DNA of 64,000 nt from Pirellulales bacterium (GTDB lineage Bacteria > Planctomycetota > Planctomycetia > Pirellulales > DATAWG01), in NCBI GenBank assembly GCA_036267355.1, contig DATAWG010000003.1:62001-126000 (forward strand), in the 5' to 3' direction. The notes beneath the pieces were generated by a model that saw only the letters and a program-made list of their open reading frames with translations, was not told where the DNA came from and searched no databases. Positions 53,285 to 63,379 of the stretch are shown one piece after another. The stretch's first letter is position 1. The number at the start of each line of letters is the position of its first letter. A program made the position numbers and the translations under genes.

Positions 53285-55120
53285 CTAAATCATATAGTAG
53301 AGTGGCTCGCTCGCTTCGCTTTCGCTCTGGTGCAAGCTGTTCGAGCAAGGATGAGGGCCGACAAGCTCGTACGCACGCCGCACCGCTTCCACCGTCGACG
53401 AGCCGGGAACGGTCGTGTTTTCCAGCAAAACTCGGTCCGGCGGCAGCAGATCTTGAAAGCGAAGATTGGCCATCGCTTCCGCGAAATCGGCCCGCACGCC
53501 GCAGAGCAGCACGGTCACGCCCCGATCGTGCATGTCGTGCAAGAACTGCTCGAACAGCTTCATGCAAACCATGTCCGGATTTCGGGTGCGCTTGAGCCGC
53601 AACACGATCACGTGTGCCCCCACGGGCGAATTCGCAGCCACGACGCGCCGCTTCAACGCGTCGAAATAGCCCTCGAGCTCGGGTGCGGCCCCGAAGAAAA
53701 GTTCCCCTTCCAAATCGTAAAGAACGATCGCCGAACAAGGCTCGTCGCCGGGTTGCCGATCGCGAACGACGCGGTCGGCGCCGACGATCAATTCGGTCGC
53801 TTTGAGCCGTGCCGCCCGCGGCACATACATGATGAACGACAGCATCGTGCCGACCAGGATCGAAAACTCGACGCTCAGAAAAACGGCCGTGCAGGCCGTG
53901 GCAAGCACGAGAATCATGTCGTATCGAGAGGTGCGAAGCGCGAATCGCAACCGGGGCCAATCGACCAATCCCGCAGCCGTCACCAGCAAAATCCCGGCGA
54001 GCCCGGCCGTCGGAATATAACCGGCCAGTGGGGCGAACAGCACCACGATCACCGCCGTGGCCGCCGCGGCAAACACGCCCGACCATCGTGTCGCCGCGCC
54101 GGCGTTGAAATTGATCGTCGATCGTGTCAGCGAACCGGAGCCCGGCATGCACTGAAAAAAGCCGCCGCTGAGGTTGGCCAACCCTTCGGCCAGGCATTGC
54201 CGATTGTAGTCGAGCTTCTCGCGCGTTTGCAAAGCGATCGACTTCGCCACCGCCAGCGCTTCGAGCAAGCCGAGCAGCGCGATCGCCACCGCGCTGCCGC
54301 TCATCTCTTGCACCCACCCGAAATTGATCGAAGGCACATGCAGGCTCGGCAGGCCCGCCGGAATGCTCCCCACCACCGACACCAGTCGATGCCCAGCCAG
54401 GTCGGGTTGCGACCAACCCAGGGCATGCGTCACCACCGCGGCCACGATCAGTGCCATCAGCATATCGAGCCGAGGCAGATGATATTTGCGCACGACGCGG
54501 CGCAACAGCACCACCAACACAGTGACGCCCAAGCCGATCGCCAGCGCCCGCAGATTCAATGGCCCGCCATGATTGAGCGATAACCACAGGCGATACAAAA
54601 GATGCTGCTTGCCCGTTCCCTGGTGTTTCAGTCCGAGCAGATTGTCGATTTGCCCCAGCGCGATCAGCAGCCCGGCTCCTGCCATGAAGCCAAGCACGAC
54701 CGAATCGGAAACGTAGCGTGTCAGATCTCCCAGTTTGAATAGTGCGATCGCAATCTGCACCACGCCCACCATGATGGCGAGCAAAACCATGGCTTCGAAG
54801 ATTTGTTGCCGCCCCGTTGGGTCCAGAAACGCCAACGCGCTGAAAACCACTAGCGATATGGCGTTGGTCGGCCCGTTGATCAGATACGACGACGAACCGA
54901 AAACTGCGCCGACTGCCGTCACCACGATGGCGGCATAAAGTCCGTAGCGAGGTTCGACTCCGGCGATCAGCGCGTAGGCCATCGCCTGCGGGACGGCAAT
55001 CGCCGCGACGGTCAGCCCCGCGACGATGTCGCGCCGCAGCCAGCGGCCGACTTCAAGCCTGCGGCGATCCGTCGGCGGTCGAATCTGGCTCGGTGAAGGT
55101 GCTTCAGAAAGCGTCGACAT
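53285..55120 (-). CDS. SulP-family anion transporter with STAS domain
   Basis: A 611-residue SLC26/SulP transporter. The transport domain begins WLRRDIVAGLTVAAIAVPQAMAYA and contains the NGPTNAISL loop and the QCMPGSGSLTRSTINFNAGA segment (family signature region). The last 130 residues form a STAS domain (AIVLYDLEGELFFGAAPEL, HVIVLRLKRTRNPDMVCMKL, GVTVLLCGVRADFAEAM). Substrates in the family are sulfate, bicarbonate or dicarboxylates; none can be picked here. The last residues and stop overlap an intergenic repeat. It is divergent from the NYN gene. Confidence 0.87.
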   Translation of the reverse strand: MSTLSEAPSPSQIRPPTDRRRLEVGRWLRRDIVAGLTVAAIAVPQAMAYALIAGVEPRYGLYAAIVVTAVGAVFGSSSYLINGPTNAISLVVFSALAFLDPTGRQQIFEAMVLLAIMVGVVQIAIALFKLGDLTRYVSDSVVLGFMAGAGLLIALGQIDNLLGLKHQGTGKQHLLYRLWLSLNHGGPLNLRALAIGLGVTVLVVLLRRVVRKYHLPRLDMLMALIVAAVVTHALGWSQPDLAGHRLVSVVGSIPAGLPSLHVPSINFGWVQEMSGSAVAIALLGLLEALAVAKSIALQTREKLDYNRQCLAEGLANLSGGFFQCMPGSGSLTRSTINFNAGAATRWSGVFAAAATAVIVVLFAPLAGYIPTAGLAGILLVTAAGLVDWPRLRFALRTSRYDMILVLATACTAVFLSVEFSILVGTMLSFIMYVPRAARLKATELIVGADRVVRDRQPGDEPCSAIVLYDLEGELFFGAAPELEGYFDALKRRVVAANSPVGAHVIVLRLKRTRNPDMVCMKLFEQFLHDMHDRGVTVLLCGVRADFAEAMANLRFQDLLPPDRVLLENTTVPGSSTVEAVRRAYELVGPHPCSNSLHQSESEASEPLYYMI

Positions 55121-55489
55121 AGCCTCTGCGGCGGTTTCAACGACGGTAGACTATCATCATAATGTTTATCGGAATAATGATTATTGCGCTTGAGCGGAAG
55201 GTTTGTCTATCCATTCTGATCGCGGATCCGGACAAAACCATCCTAGTTGACCCACCATACCGTGCTTTCCAATTTGGGCAAAGGCCAGCCTCCTTCGGAC
55301 CGAACATGGGGCTTTGGTGGCCAACTTGCGAGTAGTGGAGCCGCCGTCAGGCAGGTACGATTATCGATTGGGGGAGAATGGTTGGGGTTCTCGCTTCAGC
55401 GTGCGCCCAGCATACTCAAGCGCGAACTCCAACAACCGACCGCCGAATAGCTTGTAGAATTCAATCGCGTTTCATAATGGAGACACCGC
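55121..55489. promoter_or_regulatory. Divergent control region with 13-bp AT palindrome
   Basis: About 370 bases between the sulP and NYN genes with no gene. It contains the perfect palindrome AATAATGATTATT at 55171-55183, some 50 bases upstream of the sulP ATG, in an AT-rich patch unusual for this window. TATGAT on the minus strand nearby is a possible -10. An operator for sulP is plausible but unproven. Confidence 0.4.
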
Positions 55490-56392
55490 TTGGCGAACCA
55501 TTCCACTCGCGCCGACCACTCGCCGCGAACGCCCGTCTCGGAAGAACCGCTGATCGCCGTGTTCGTCGACTTCGAAAATCTTGCGATCGGCGTTCGCGAT
55601 ATGAAGGTCGGAAAGTTTCAAATTCAGCTCGTTCTCAAACGCCTGCTCGAAAAAGGGCGCATCGTCTACAAACGGGCCTACTGCGACTGGGCCAACTACC
55701 AAGACTCGGTGCGCGAATTTCATGGCCAAGGGATCGAGTTGATCGACATCCCGCAAAGCAAGATGAGCGGCAAGAATAGCGCCGACATCCGCATGGTCGT
55801 CGATGCCCTCGATCTCTGCTACTCGAAGCAACATATCGACGTCTTCGCGCTGATCTCGGGCGACAGCGACTTTTCTCCGCTCGTGTCGAAGCTGAAGGAG
55901 AACAACAAGCGCGTTCTCGGCTGCGGCGTGAAAAGCTCGACCTCCGATCTGCTAATCGCCAATTGCGACGAATTCATCTACTACGACGATCTCATTCGCG
56001 TGGCCAAGCGGACGCAAGCCAAAGCCGCTCCCAAGAAAGAAGGGCCAGCCACCAATAAAGACAAGAAGCAAGAGGCCTCGGATCGCGTGCTCGAAGTGGT
56101 CCACTCGATCGAGCAAGACTACGATCCTTTGTGGGGCTCGCTCTTGAAGCAAGCGATCCGCCGTGTGTTTCCCGGCTTCAATGAAAGCTACTACGGCTAT
56201 TCGAGCTTTTCCGATTTGCTCGAAGACATCAAAGCCAAGGGCCTGATAAAGCTCGAATACGACGAAAGCCGTGGGAACTACAAAGTCAGCCTCGCCAAGG
56301 AAACCGACGCCGAAAAAGAAAAAGACCGCGACAAAGAAAAATCGGCAACGCCTCCGGCCGCAGCGAAAGAAGAATCCGCCAGCGGCGCCTAG
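55490..56392 (+). CDS. NYN-domain ribonuclease-like protein with C-terminal OST-HTH domain
   Basis: A 300-residue LabA/DUF88-type protein. The NYN (PIN-like) domain covers about 20-165: IAVFVDFENLAIG, NSADIRMVVDALDLCY, DVFALISGDSDFSPLVSKL supply the conserved aspartates of a metal-dependent nuclease. Residues about 195-265 (VLEVVHSIEQDYDPLWGSLL, YGYSSFSDLLEDIKAKGLI) match an OST-HTH/LOTUS RNA-binding domain. The tail is Lys/Glu/Ala-rich. It starts at TTG 55490 with GGAG seven bases upstream. It is probably an RNA-processing or decay factor. Confidence 0.85.
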   Translation: MANHSTRADHSPRTPVSEEPLIAVFVDFENLAIGVRDMKVGKFQIQLVLKRLLEKGRIVYKRAYCDWANYQDSVREFHGQGIELIDIPQSKMSGKNSADIRMVVDALDLCYSKQHIDVFALISGDSDFSPLVSKLKENNKRVLGCGVKSSTSDLLIANCDEFIYYDDLIRVAKRTQAKAAPKKEGPATNKDKKQEASDRVLEVVHSIEQDYDPLWGSLLKQAIRRVFPGFNESYYGYSSFSDLLEDIKAKGLIKLEYDESRGNYKVSLAKETDAEKEKDRDKEKSATPPAAAKEESASGA

Positions 56393-56426
56393 GCAAACTG
56401 CCAACTGCGGCGAAGCCGCGGTCAAA

Positions 56427-56512
56427 GTAGCAGGCACACTCCGTGTGCCGTCTGCGCACCTCGGAGCGTTGCGCACAAACCAGGGCAAACGGCACACGAA
56501 GTGTGCCTCCTA
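56427..56512. repeat. Dispersed palindromic repeat, diverged copy
   Basis: The left arm (GTAGCAGGCACACTCCGTGT) is intact; the right arm (GGCACACGAAGTGTGCCTCC) has several changes. It is in the gap between the NYN and copper ATPase genes. Confidence 0.8.
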
Positions 56513-56546
56513 AAGGCGCCGGGCGGCGCAACTGAGAAAGCGATTC

Positions 56547-58925
56547 ATGGCGACGGATCCAGTTTGCGGGATGTCGGTCGATCCCGAGCGGCCGGCCGCC
56601 GTCGTCGAACACGACGGACAACCGTTTTTCTTCTGCTCCAAGAGCTGCGCCGCGAAATTCCAACGCGACCCGCAGCGTTATCTCGATTCTTCTTACCAGC
56701 CCGATGCATCGCATCCGGTCGAGCTGCATCAGATCGGAATGTTCCAGCCCGCAAAGGCGGATCACGGCGCCGATCGGCCAAATCCCGGCGACCGATCGTC
56801 CGCCGCCGCCCGCTTCACTTGTCCGATGCACCCCGAGATCGTCAGCCGAACGGCGGGCGCATGTCCAATTTGCGGCATGGCGCTGGAAGCGATTGCTCCC
56901 AGCGCGGCGGAAGAAAGCAATCCCGAACTCATCGAAATGACGCGGCGCTTTTGGGTCTGCGCAGCATTGTCTGTCCCCCTGCTGCTATTGGCGATGGCCG
57001 ACATGCTGCCGGGAAAGCCGTTCGGCCGATGGATTAGCCCATCGCTAGCAGCGTGGCTCGAGTTTCTATTGGCGACGCCCGTCGTGCTTTGGGGTGGCTG
57101 GCCATTTTTTGTTCGCGGCTGGGCTTCGCTGAGGAATCGAAGCCCGAATATGTTCACGTTGATTTCGCTGGGCGTCGGCGTGGCGTATGCCTTCAGCGTC
57201 GCGGCGGTCGCCGTGCCGGGGGCCTTTCCGGATGCATTTCGCGGCGAGAACGGGCAGATCGGCAGCTATTTCGAAGCCGCGGGCGTGATTGTCACGCTCG
57301 TGCTCTTGGGCCAGGTTTTGGAACTACGAGCCCGCGGTCAAACCGGCGCCGCGATCCGGGCGCTGTTGGGTTTGGTCCCCAAAACGGCCCGGCTCGTGCG
57401 CAATGATGGCACGGAAGCCGACGTGCCGCTTGAAGAGCTTCGTCATGGCGACCGGCTCCGCATTCGCCCCGGTGAAAAGCTGCCCGTCGATGGGATCGTG
57501 CTCGAGGGCTCCAGCGCGATCGATGAATCGATGGTCACCGGCGAATCGATGCCGGTCGAGAAGCAGGCCGGCGATTCCACGATCGGCGGAACGCTGAACG
57601 GTCCGGGCGGTTTTTTGATGCAGGCTGAGAAAGTCGGCAGCGAAACGTTGCTGGCCCGGATCGTGCAAATGGTCGCTGAGGCCCAACGGAGCCGCGCCCC
57701 GATTCAAGGCCTGGCCGACAAAGTGGCCGCTTGGTTTGTTCCGGCGGTAGTGTTGGCGGCCATGCTCGCCTTTATTGCTTGGAGCATCTTTGGACCGCAG
57801 CCGGCGCTGGCATACGCCGTGGTGAACGCGGTTGCCGTGTTGATCATCGCTTGCCCTTGCGCGCTAGGGCTGGCGACGCCGATGTCGGTGATGGTCGGCA
57901 TCGGCCGCGGGGCGACGGCCGGCGTGCTCATCCGCAACGCCGAATCGCTCGAGCGGCTGGAAAAGGTCGACACGCTCGTGGTCGACAAGACCGGCACGCT
58001 CACCGAAGGCAAACCGCGGCTGGTTTCGATCCTGCCCGCCGCCGATCGGAGCGAAGATGAAATTCTTCGTCTGTCGGCCAGCCTGGAGCGCGCGAGCGAA
58101 CATCCCTTGGCCGCGGCGATCATCGGCGCCGCCGAAGAGCGGCGGCTTGCATTGCAGAATGTCGCCAATTTCCAATCGCACACCGGCCGCGGAATCTGCG
58201 GTTCAATCGCCGGCCAGTCGATCGCGCTGGGCAATCGAGCGATGATGGGCGAATTCTCGATCGATCTCGATAAATTCACCAACGAAGCCGAGCGACTGCG
58301 CCGCGATGGCCAGACGGTTGTGTATCTCGCCGTCGAAGGCCGTATGGCGGGTCTGCTGGGCACCGCTGATCCGATCAAGGAAAGTGCCCCGCACACAATC
58401 CAATCCCTGCAGCATCTCGGCATTCGGATCGTCATGCTCACCGGCGACAATCGCACGACCGCCGAAGCCGTGGCTCAACGGCTCGGCATTGATGTTGTCG
58501 AGGCGGAAGTGCTTCCCGATCGGAAAAGCGAAGTCGTGCGGAGGCTTCAATCCGAGCGCCACGTCGTCGCAATGGCCGGCGACGGAGTGAACGACGCGCC
58601 AGCGCTGGCCCAGGCCGATGTCGGCATCGCGATGGGCACGGGCACCGACGTGGCCATGCAAAGCGCCGGTGTAACGCTCGTCAAAGGCGACTTGCGCGGC
58701 ATCGTGCGTGCTCGGACGCTCAGCCAAGCCACGATGCGCAACATCCGCCAAAATCTCTTCTTCGCCTTTGTATACAACCTGCTCGGCGTTCCGATTGCCG
58801 CCGGCGTGCTCTACCCATTTTTCGGCGTGCTGCTGAGTCCCATGATTGCCGCCGCCGCGATGAGCTGTAGCTCCGTGTCAGTGATTGCGAACGCGTTGCG
58901 GCTGCGGCGAGCGCCGCTGGAATAG
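56547..58925 (+). CDS. copA: Copper-translocating P1B-type ATPase with YHS and metal-binding head
   Basis: A 792-residue P-type ATPase. Residues 1-50 form a YHS domain ([25 protein letters not shown]), and about 90-115 a heavy-metal-binding module ([21 protein letters not shown]). The membrane domain has the CPC motif in [13 protein letters not shown], the phosphorylation site DKTGTLTEG, the HP motif (ASEHPLA) and the hinge [10 protein letters not shown]. Cytosolic metal would be exported with ATP. The CPC motif and YHS head fit the Cu+ exporter group rather than the Zn/Cd group. No regulator is adjacent. Confidence 0.9.
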   Translation: MATDPVCGMSVDPERPAAVVEHDGQPFFFCSKSCAAKFQRDPQRYLDSSYQPDASHPVELHQIGMFQPAKADHGADRPNPGDRSSAAARFTCPMHPEIVSRTAGACPICGMALEAIAPSAAEESNPELIEMTRRFWVCAALSVPLLLLAMADMLPGKPFGRWISPSLAAWLEFLLATPVVLWGGWPFFVRGWASLRNRSPNMFTLISLGVGVAYAFSVAAVAVPGAFPDAFRGENGQIGSYFEAAGVIVTLVLLGQVLELRARGQTGAAIRALLGLVPKTARLVRNDGTEADVPLEELRHGDRLRIRPGEKLPVDGIVLEGSSAIDESMVTGESMPVEKQAGDSTIGGTLNGPGGFLMQAEKVGSETLLARIVQMVAEAQRSRAPIQGLADKVAAWFVPAVVLAAMLAFIAWSIFGPQPALAYAVVNAVAVLIIACPCALGLATPMSVMVGIGRGATAGVLIRNAESLERLEKVDTLVVDKTGTLTEGKPRLVSILPAADRSEDEILRLSASLERASEHPLAAAIIGAAEERRLALQNVANFQSHTGRGICGSIAGQSIALGNRAMMGEFSIDLDKFTNEAERLRRDGQTVVYLAVEGRMAGLLGTADPIKESAPHTIQSLQHLGIRIVMLTGDNRTTAEAVAQRLGIDVVEAEVLPDRKSEVVRRLQSERHVVAMAGDGVNDAPALAQADVGIAMGTGTDVAMQSAGVTLVKGDLRGIVRARTLSQATMRNIRQNLFFAFVYNLLGVPIAAGVLYPFFGVLLSPMIAAAAMSCSSVSVIANALRLRRAPLE

Positions 58926-58965
58926 TGGTTAGTGGTTAGTGGTTAGTGGTTAGTGGTTAGTGGCT
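58926..58965. repeat. TTAGTGG heptamer tandem repeat
   Basis: About five copies of GGTTAGT directly after the copA stop codon. The rest of the gap to 59231 holds no gene, but does include a GCTTGCGGTTTCGC module near 59000. Confidence 0.85.
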
Positions 58966-59231
58966 GGGGAAATCGCGATCGCACGGGAATTCGGCCTGCA
59001 GCTCGCTTGCGGTTTCGCACGTCTGCCGCACCTCTCCCCGATATAATTGCAAGGCGTGGGCAACCTTGGCCGAACCAATCGCGTACGCCATCTGTCCATC
59101 CTGTTGCAATTTGCTCGAACGGTCTTCTGCCTCCCTTTCGTGCAATTTCGCGTCGTTCGTGGTTCCGGCCTTCGTCGTATCCGTGTCAATCCGTCTTATC
59201 CGTGGTTTCCCTTTTTCCCCTTGGTCTCGCC

Positions 59232-60632
59232 ATGAACGCCCGGCAATTGGAAAAGCTCGGTGTGCCGTCCGAATGCATGAAGAGCGCGATCGCCGCCATT
59301 CAAAGCGCGGCCGCGGCCGGCGCGCTGCGCAGCATGAACGTCAAGCAGGCGATCAAAGATGTTTTGGACCGCCCAGCGGATCATGTGACCGATGAATATT
59401 TTGGCGCACTGGCACGCGACGTTCTGCAATCGGCCGAATCGGCGCCGATCCGCGAGCCGATTTCCTACCGCACTTGGGGCGATAGCGGCATCGATCCCGC
59501 GTCGCATGCGCAGATGCGGCAGGCCTGCGGGCTGCCGATGGCCACCGGCGCGGCGCTCATGCCCGATGCCCACGTCGGCTATGGGCTGCCGATCGGCGGC
59601 GTGCTGGCCCTGGAGAAAGCGGTGGTGCCCTATGCCGTCGGCGTCGATATCGCCTGCCGCATGAAGATGTCGGTGCTCGACATGCCGGCTTGGAGCCTCA
59701 CGGATCGGTTGAAGTTCGATTTGTTCGAGCGGGCCTTGGAGCGAGGAACCCGGTTCGGCGTGGGATCCACGCACCAAATTCGCCAAGACCATTCGGTGAT
59801 GGACCGCGACTGGTATGTCACGCGAATCACGCGCGAAAACAAAGACAAGGCCTGGAAGCAACTGGGCACCTCCGGTTCGGGGAACCATTTTGTCGAATTC
59901 GGACTGTTGACTTTGTCGCAGCCCGACGCCGAGCTCGGGCTTGAAGCGGGCGAATATGTCGCCCTGCTCAGCCATAGCGGGAGCCGCGGCACGGGAGCAT
60001 CCGTCTGCTCCACCTACAGCGCGATCGCGCGGGCTCGGCTGCCGAAGAAATACGAATCGCTTGGACGGCTGGCTTGGCTCGATCTGGAATGCGAGGCTGG
60101 CCAGGAGTATTGGGCGGCCATGAACCTGATGGGCGAATATGCCGCCGCGAACCACGATGTGATCCATCGCAATGTGTCGAAGCTGCTCGGGGCGCGAATC
60201 GTCGCCGGCGTCGAGAATCATCACAATTTCGCCTGGAAAGAAATGCACGGCGGGCGGGAGCTGATCGTGCATCGCAAAGGCGCCACTCCGGCCGGCAAGG
60301 GCGTGTTGGGCGTCATTCCCGGCTCGATGGCCGATCCGGCATACGTCGTGCGCGGCAAAGGGGTCGCAGAGAGCTTGAATTCCGCATCGCACGGCGCCGG
60401 CCGGTGCATGTCGCGCACCGCGGCCAAGCAAAAATTCACTTGGAACGCGGTGCGCAAGAACCTCGAAGCTCGCGGCGTCAAAGTGCTCTCCGCCGGGGCG
60501 GACGAAGTGCCGGGCGTTTACAAGAACATCGACGCCGTGATGCGCGAGCAACAAGACCTGGTCGAGATCGTTGCCCGGTTCGATCCGAAGATCGTCAAAA
60601 TGTGTGGCGACGGCAGCCAGGCCGAGGATTGA
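59232..60632 (+). CDS. rtcB: RtcB-family RNA ligase
   Basis: A 466-residue RtcB protein, which joins 2',3'-cyclic-phosphate (or 3'-phosphate) and 5'-OH RNA ends using GTP and manganese. Metal and guanylate residues lie in DAHVGYGLPIGG, GVDIACRMKM (metal Cys), GSGNHFVEFG, HSGSRG, NHHNFAWKE, the GMP-accepting histidine region VHRKGATPAGKG and SASHGAGR. Length is near that of E. coli RtcB (408) plus an N-terminal helical extension of about 60 residues. No RtcA or RtcR is beside it. The ATG at 59232 lacks a clear ribosome site; the open frame upstream is intergenic. Confidence 0.9.
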   Translation: MNARQLEKLGVPSECMKSAIAAIQSAAAAGALRSMNVKQAIKDVLDRPADHVTDEYFGALARDVLQSAESAPIREPISYRTWGDSGIDPASHAQMRQACGLPMATGAALMPDAHVGYGLPIGGVLALEKAVVPYAVGVDIACRMKMSVLDMPAWSLTDRLKFDLFERALERGTRFGVGSTHQIRQDHSVMDRDWYVTRITRENKDKAWKQLGTSGSGNHFVEFGLLTLSQPDAELGLEAGEYVALLSHSGSRGTGASVCSTYSAIARARLPKKYESLGRLAWLDLECEAGQEYWAAMNLMGEYAAANHDVIHRNVSKLLGARIVAGVENHHNFAWKEMHGGRELIVHRKGATPAGKGVLGVIPGSMADPAYVVRGKGVAESLNSASHGAGRCMSRTAAKQKFTWNAVRKNLEARGVKVLSAGADEVPGVYKNIDAVMREQQDLVEIVARFDPKIVKMCGDGSQAED

Positions 60633-60679
60633 GCGGCGGCCACCGGCGTCGTTGGGGAAACGCTTTCCGTGCTGCAACG

Positions 60680-60766
60680 GTAGCAGGCACGCTCCGTGTG
60701 CCGTCGGCGCCGCTCTGTGCGCATTGCACCGCGAAGGGCAGACGGCACACGGAGTGTGCCTGCTAC
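60680..60766. repeat. Dispersed palindromic repeat, copy between rtcB and the DisA_N-like gene
   Basis: The left arm GTAGCAGGCACGCTCCGTGT and right arm ACACGGAGTGTGCCTGCTAC pair with one mismatch around a loop different from other copies. It is 48 bases after rtcB. Confidence 0.85.
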
Positions 60767-60899
60767 GTTAATCGGGGCGACGCCGCCTTGGCGTTCCGGC
60801 GCGCGATAAAATCGCATCGCTCTCGCGGATCGTTTCGGCCTAACCCCCCCGAAAGAACTCCTATTGGGCGGCCCGGCGAACTTCGCTATCATCCGCGCC

Positions 60900-62147
60900 A
60901 TGATGGCCAGCAATCTCCTCCAATCCGTGACGGAAGAAGACATCGGACGCGAGATGATCCGCATGGTGCCGCAGTGGTATGAAGCGGCCTGCGGTCCCGA
61001 GGAACACGCGATTCCCGTCGGCCGACATGCCGCTAGCTTCTGCCATCATACCTCGCTCACATCCAATCTTGCCGTTTATCTCGACAAGGTGTCCGCGCGC
61101 AGCCGCGAATTGCAAATCGAGCGGTTCGTCGAGTATCCGGGCATCATCGACATCCTGATGGAAAGTTTTGCGGTGGAATGGCTGCGGCTCCATTCCGCCG
61201 ACACGGATTGGGTCAGGCTGATCAACTACCTCGACACGGTCGCTCGCCGCACCCATGAAAATCTTCCCGTCGCGCTGACGCTCGTCATCCGGCCCGGCAG
61301 CGGGCAAGGAGATGTCACCCTGCCGCGCCTGCAACGCTTCTTCGATCGGCTCGCGGCTTCCGCCCACACGTTCACCTATCTGGCCGTCGATGCCGATTTG
61401 CGATTGATCGACTACGGCTCCGTGGAATGGTCGCAGGTGAACGACGCCAAGTCGTACAACTTTTATCCCGAGTTTCTGCATCCGATCCGCTGCGCCATGA
61501 ACGACGACGACTTGGTGGCCCACGTCACCTCGCGCGGCGAATTGGTGATCATGAACAAGACCGGACTGTTGGCGACCAAACGCAAACGGAAGTGGAAAAT
61601 CTACGACGCCCGCGATTTTGAATTCAGCCTCGCCCAATGCATCGGAAGTGCAAACGTCGCCGCGAACCTGTTGGAGCTGATTTTCGACCTCAGCTTTCGC
61701 CGGCAGGGGGCACTTCTGGTTTACGACGCCGCCCATTGCGTCTTGCCGCGGGTGTTGAACTCCGAAAGCATCGTCTCGCCCGACTGGTATCACAATGGCC
61801 AGACCGCGAGTGTGCGCGAAAGCGGTCAAGCCCTGATTCGCCACTCGATCGACGATATCGCCGTCGGCGGACCGCCCGGTTCGCTGAAGAAAAAGCGGCA
61901 GTTGATCGAAATGGCAAGCATCGACGGCGCGATCATTTTCGACGACGACCATATCCTGGCGATCGGCGCGCTCATCAAATCGCATTCCGAAGTGGGCAGC
62001 CAATTGGGTGCCCGAGCCACGGCGGCGCGATCTTCGTTCCTCTGGGGCGCGCGGCCAATCAAAGTCAGCTCCGACGGCGATGTGACGATCTATTTCAAGA
62101 GCACGGGCAACGACCAAGAATGCCCCGCCGCGATGAATTTTCTGTAA
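60900..62147 (+). CDS. DisA_N (diadenylate cyclase)-like protein with altered active site
   Basis: A 415-residue protein. The C-terminal 130 residues resemble the DisA_N/DAC nucleotide-binding domain: IDGAIIFDDDHILAIGALI holds the DGA motif (342-344), and LGARATAARS (about 369-378) is where active cyclases have the RHR motif. Only the first Arg is kept (R372-A373-T374), so c-di-AMP synthesis is doubtful. The N-terminal 280 residues would correspond to a sensor domain of the DACNV kind. The start is ATG 60900 or 60903. Its stop codon borders a 17-bp tandem repeat, and the DHS-like gene converges on it 38 bases later. Confidence 0.6.
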   Translation: MMASNLLQSVTEEDIGREMIRMVPQWYEAACGPEEHAIPVGRHAASFCHHTSLTSNLAVYLDKVSARSRELQIERFVEYPGIIDILMESFAVEWLRLHSADTDWVRLINYLDTVARRTHENLPVALTLVIRPGSGQGDVTLPRLQRFFDRLAASAHTFTYLAVDADLRLIDYGSVEWSQVNDAKSYNFYPEFLHPIRCAMNDDDLVAHVTSRGELVIMNKTGLLATKRKRKWKIYDARDFEFSLAQCIGSANVAANLLELIFDLSFRRQGALLVYDAAHCVLPRVLNSESIVSPDWYHNGQTASVRESGQALIRHSIDDIAVGGPPGSLKKKRQLIEMASIDGAIIFDDDHILAIGALIKSHSEVGSQLGARATAARSSFLWGARPIKVSSDGDVTIYFKSTGNDQECPAAMNFL

Positions 62148-62179
62148 TTCATCCCTGCCTCGAATTCATCCCTGCCTCG
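62146..62179. repeat. 17-bp tandem duplication
   Basis: AATTCATCCCTGCCTCG occurs twice in a row (62146-62162, 62163-62179), starting inside the TAA of the DisA_N-like gene and ending before the convergent DHS-like gene. Confidence 0.85.
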
Positions 62180-62185
62180 AATTCA

Positions 62186-63235
62186 TTATTGCGCCGTCAT
62201 CGGCTCCAGCGACCGTGTCCAGCGGCGCTCCGTGCGGTCCTTCCAAGCACCGCGGTGATAGGCGTAGCCGGTGATCAGCGGCACGGCCAAGGTGGCTTCG
62301 CTGAAGACCATTTGCTCAAATGCCGTGTCGACTTTGCCCCAGCTCGATGCTTCTTTGAGCGTCGAACTCGAAAGCGCCCCGTCGCGCACATCGGCCACGG
62401 TGATCTGCACCGCATATTTGTGCATTGGCGCTTCATGCCCCAAAACATCGGCCGCCACGACGACATCTTGCGCGAAATTCTTCGGCACGCCGCCGCCGAT
62501 CATCAACAAGCCCGTCGTCGGACTCTTGATCTTCAACTGCGTCAGTTCATAAAAATCCTTGACGCTGTCGATAGAAACTTTCGCTTGATCGCCGCGGGAG
62601 TGCTGATGGGCCACCAGGCCGAAGCCGGCGGAGCAATCAGAAAACGCCGGACAAAAGATCGGCACATCGTGCTCATAAGCGGTCCGCACGATGCTTCCCT
62701 CGCCGCGGCCGTGCGTCTCGAGCCACGCGCCCATGGCATGAATGAACTCGCGCGATGAATAGGGCCGCGGGGCCAGCTCGTCGGCAATTTGCCGCGTCGT
62801 ATCGTCGCAATGGCGAAGCTCGTCTTCATCGATCAGCGTGTCGTAGATGCGATCGATTTGCAAATTGCGAAGCTGATCGTCGTCGAGACCCGACTTGAAC
62901 CGCTCGGCGGCCATGTAGTGACGAAAGCCGAGGGCTTCGAAAAAATCCTGATCGACGATATTCGCCCCAGTGCTGACGATACCGTCGACCATGCGAAAGC
63001 GGATCAAATCGACGAAAATCTGCCGCAGGCCGGCACTGATTAGCGAACCGGCCAGACATAGGATGATGCCGCATTCCGGATCGCCGAGCATCCGGTCGTA
63101 AATCTCGGCCGCGCGGTGCAGATCGCGCGCGGAATATGCCATCCGCCGCATCGATTCCACGAACGGCACGACATCGTGCCGCGTGATGTCGATGTGCTCG
63201 ATCGGTTGCGATAGCAGTTCACGTTTGTCGAGCAT
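62186..63235 (-). CDS. Deoxyhypusine synthase-like protein
   Basis: A 349-residue member of the deoxyhypusine synthase family. NAD-binding motifs include SGNI-like TGANIVDQDF and LMIGGGVPKNF, and the catalytic lysine lies in EASSWGKVD, matching the eukaryotic/archaeal active site. Bacteria lack the eIF5A substrate, and characterised bacterial relatives act in polyamine synthesis (for example homospermidine), so a spermidine- or putrescine-derived amine transfer is the best inference. It is upstream of, and co-oriented with, the fae gene. Confidence 0.82.
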   Translation of the reverse strand: MLDKRELLSQPIEHIDITRHDVVPFVESMRRMAYSARDLHRAAEIYDRMLGDPECGIILCLAGSLISAGLRQIFVDLIRFRMVDGIVSTGANIVDQDFFEALGFRHYMAAERFKSGLDDDQLRNLQIDRIYDTLIDEDELRHCDDTTRQIADELAPRPYSSREFIHAMGAWLETHGRGEGSIVRTAYEHDVPIFCPAFSDCSAGFGLVAHQHSRGDQAKVSIDSVKDFYELTQLKIKSPTTGLLMIGGGVPKNFAQDVVVAADVLGHEAPMHKYAVQITVADVRDGALSSSTLKEASSWGKVDTAFEQMVFSEATLAVPLITGYAYHRGAWKDRTERRWTRSLEPMTAQ

Positions 63236-63379
63236 GGCACTCTCGTGGGCTCGTGCCTATAGACCATCGGCACTGCGCCGCCACTGGAGCCCGCAGCGCT
63301 AGCAAGAGAGGTTTCTTGTGGACCGATGGCGACATACCACCCTTGCTCGCGCCGCGGCCTCGAGCATATTTCCGACCGC

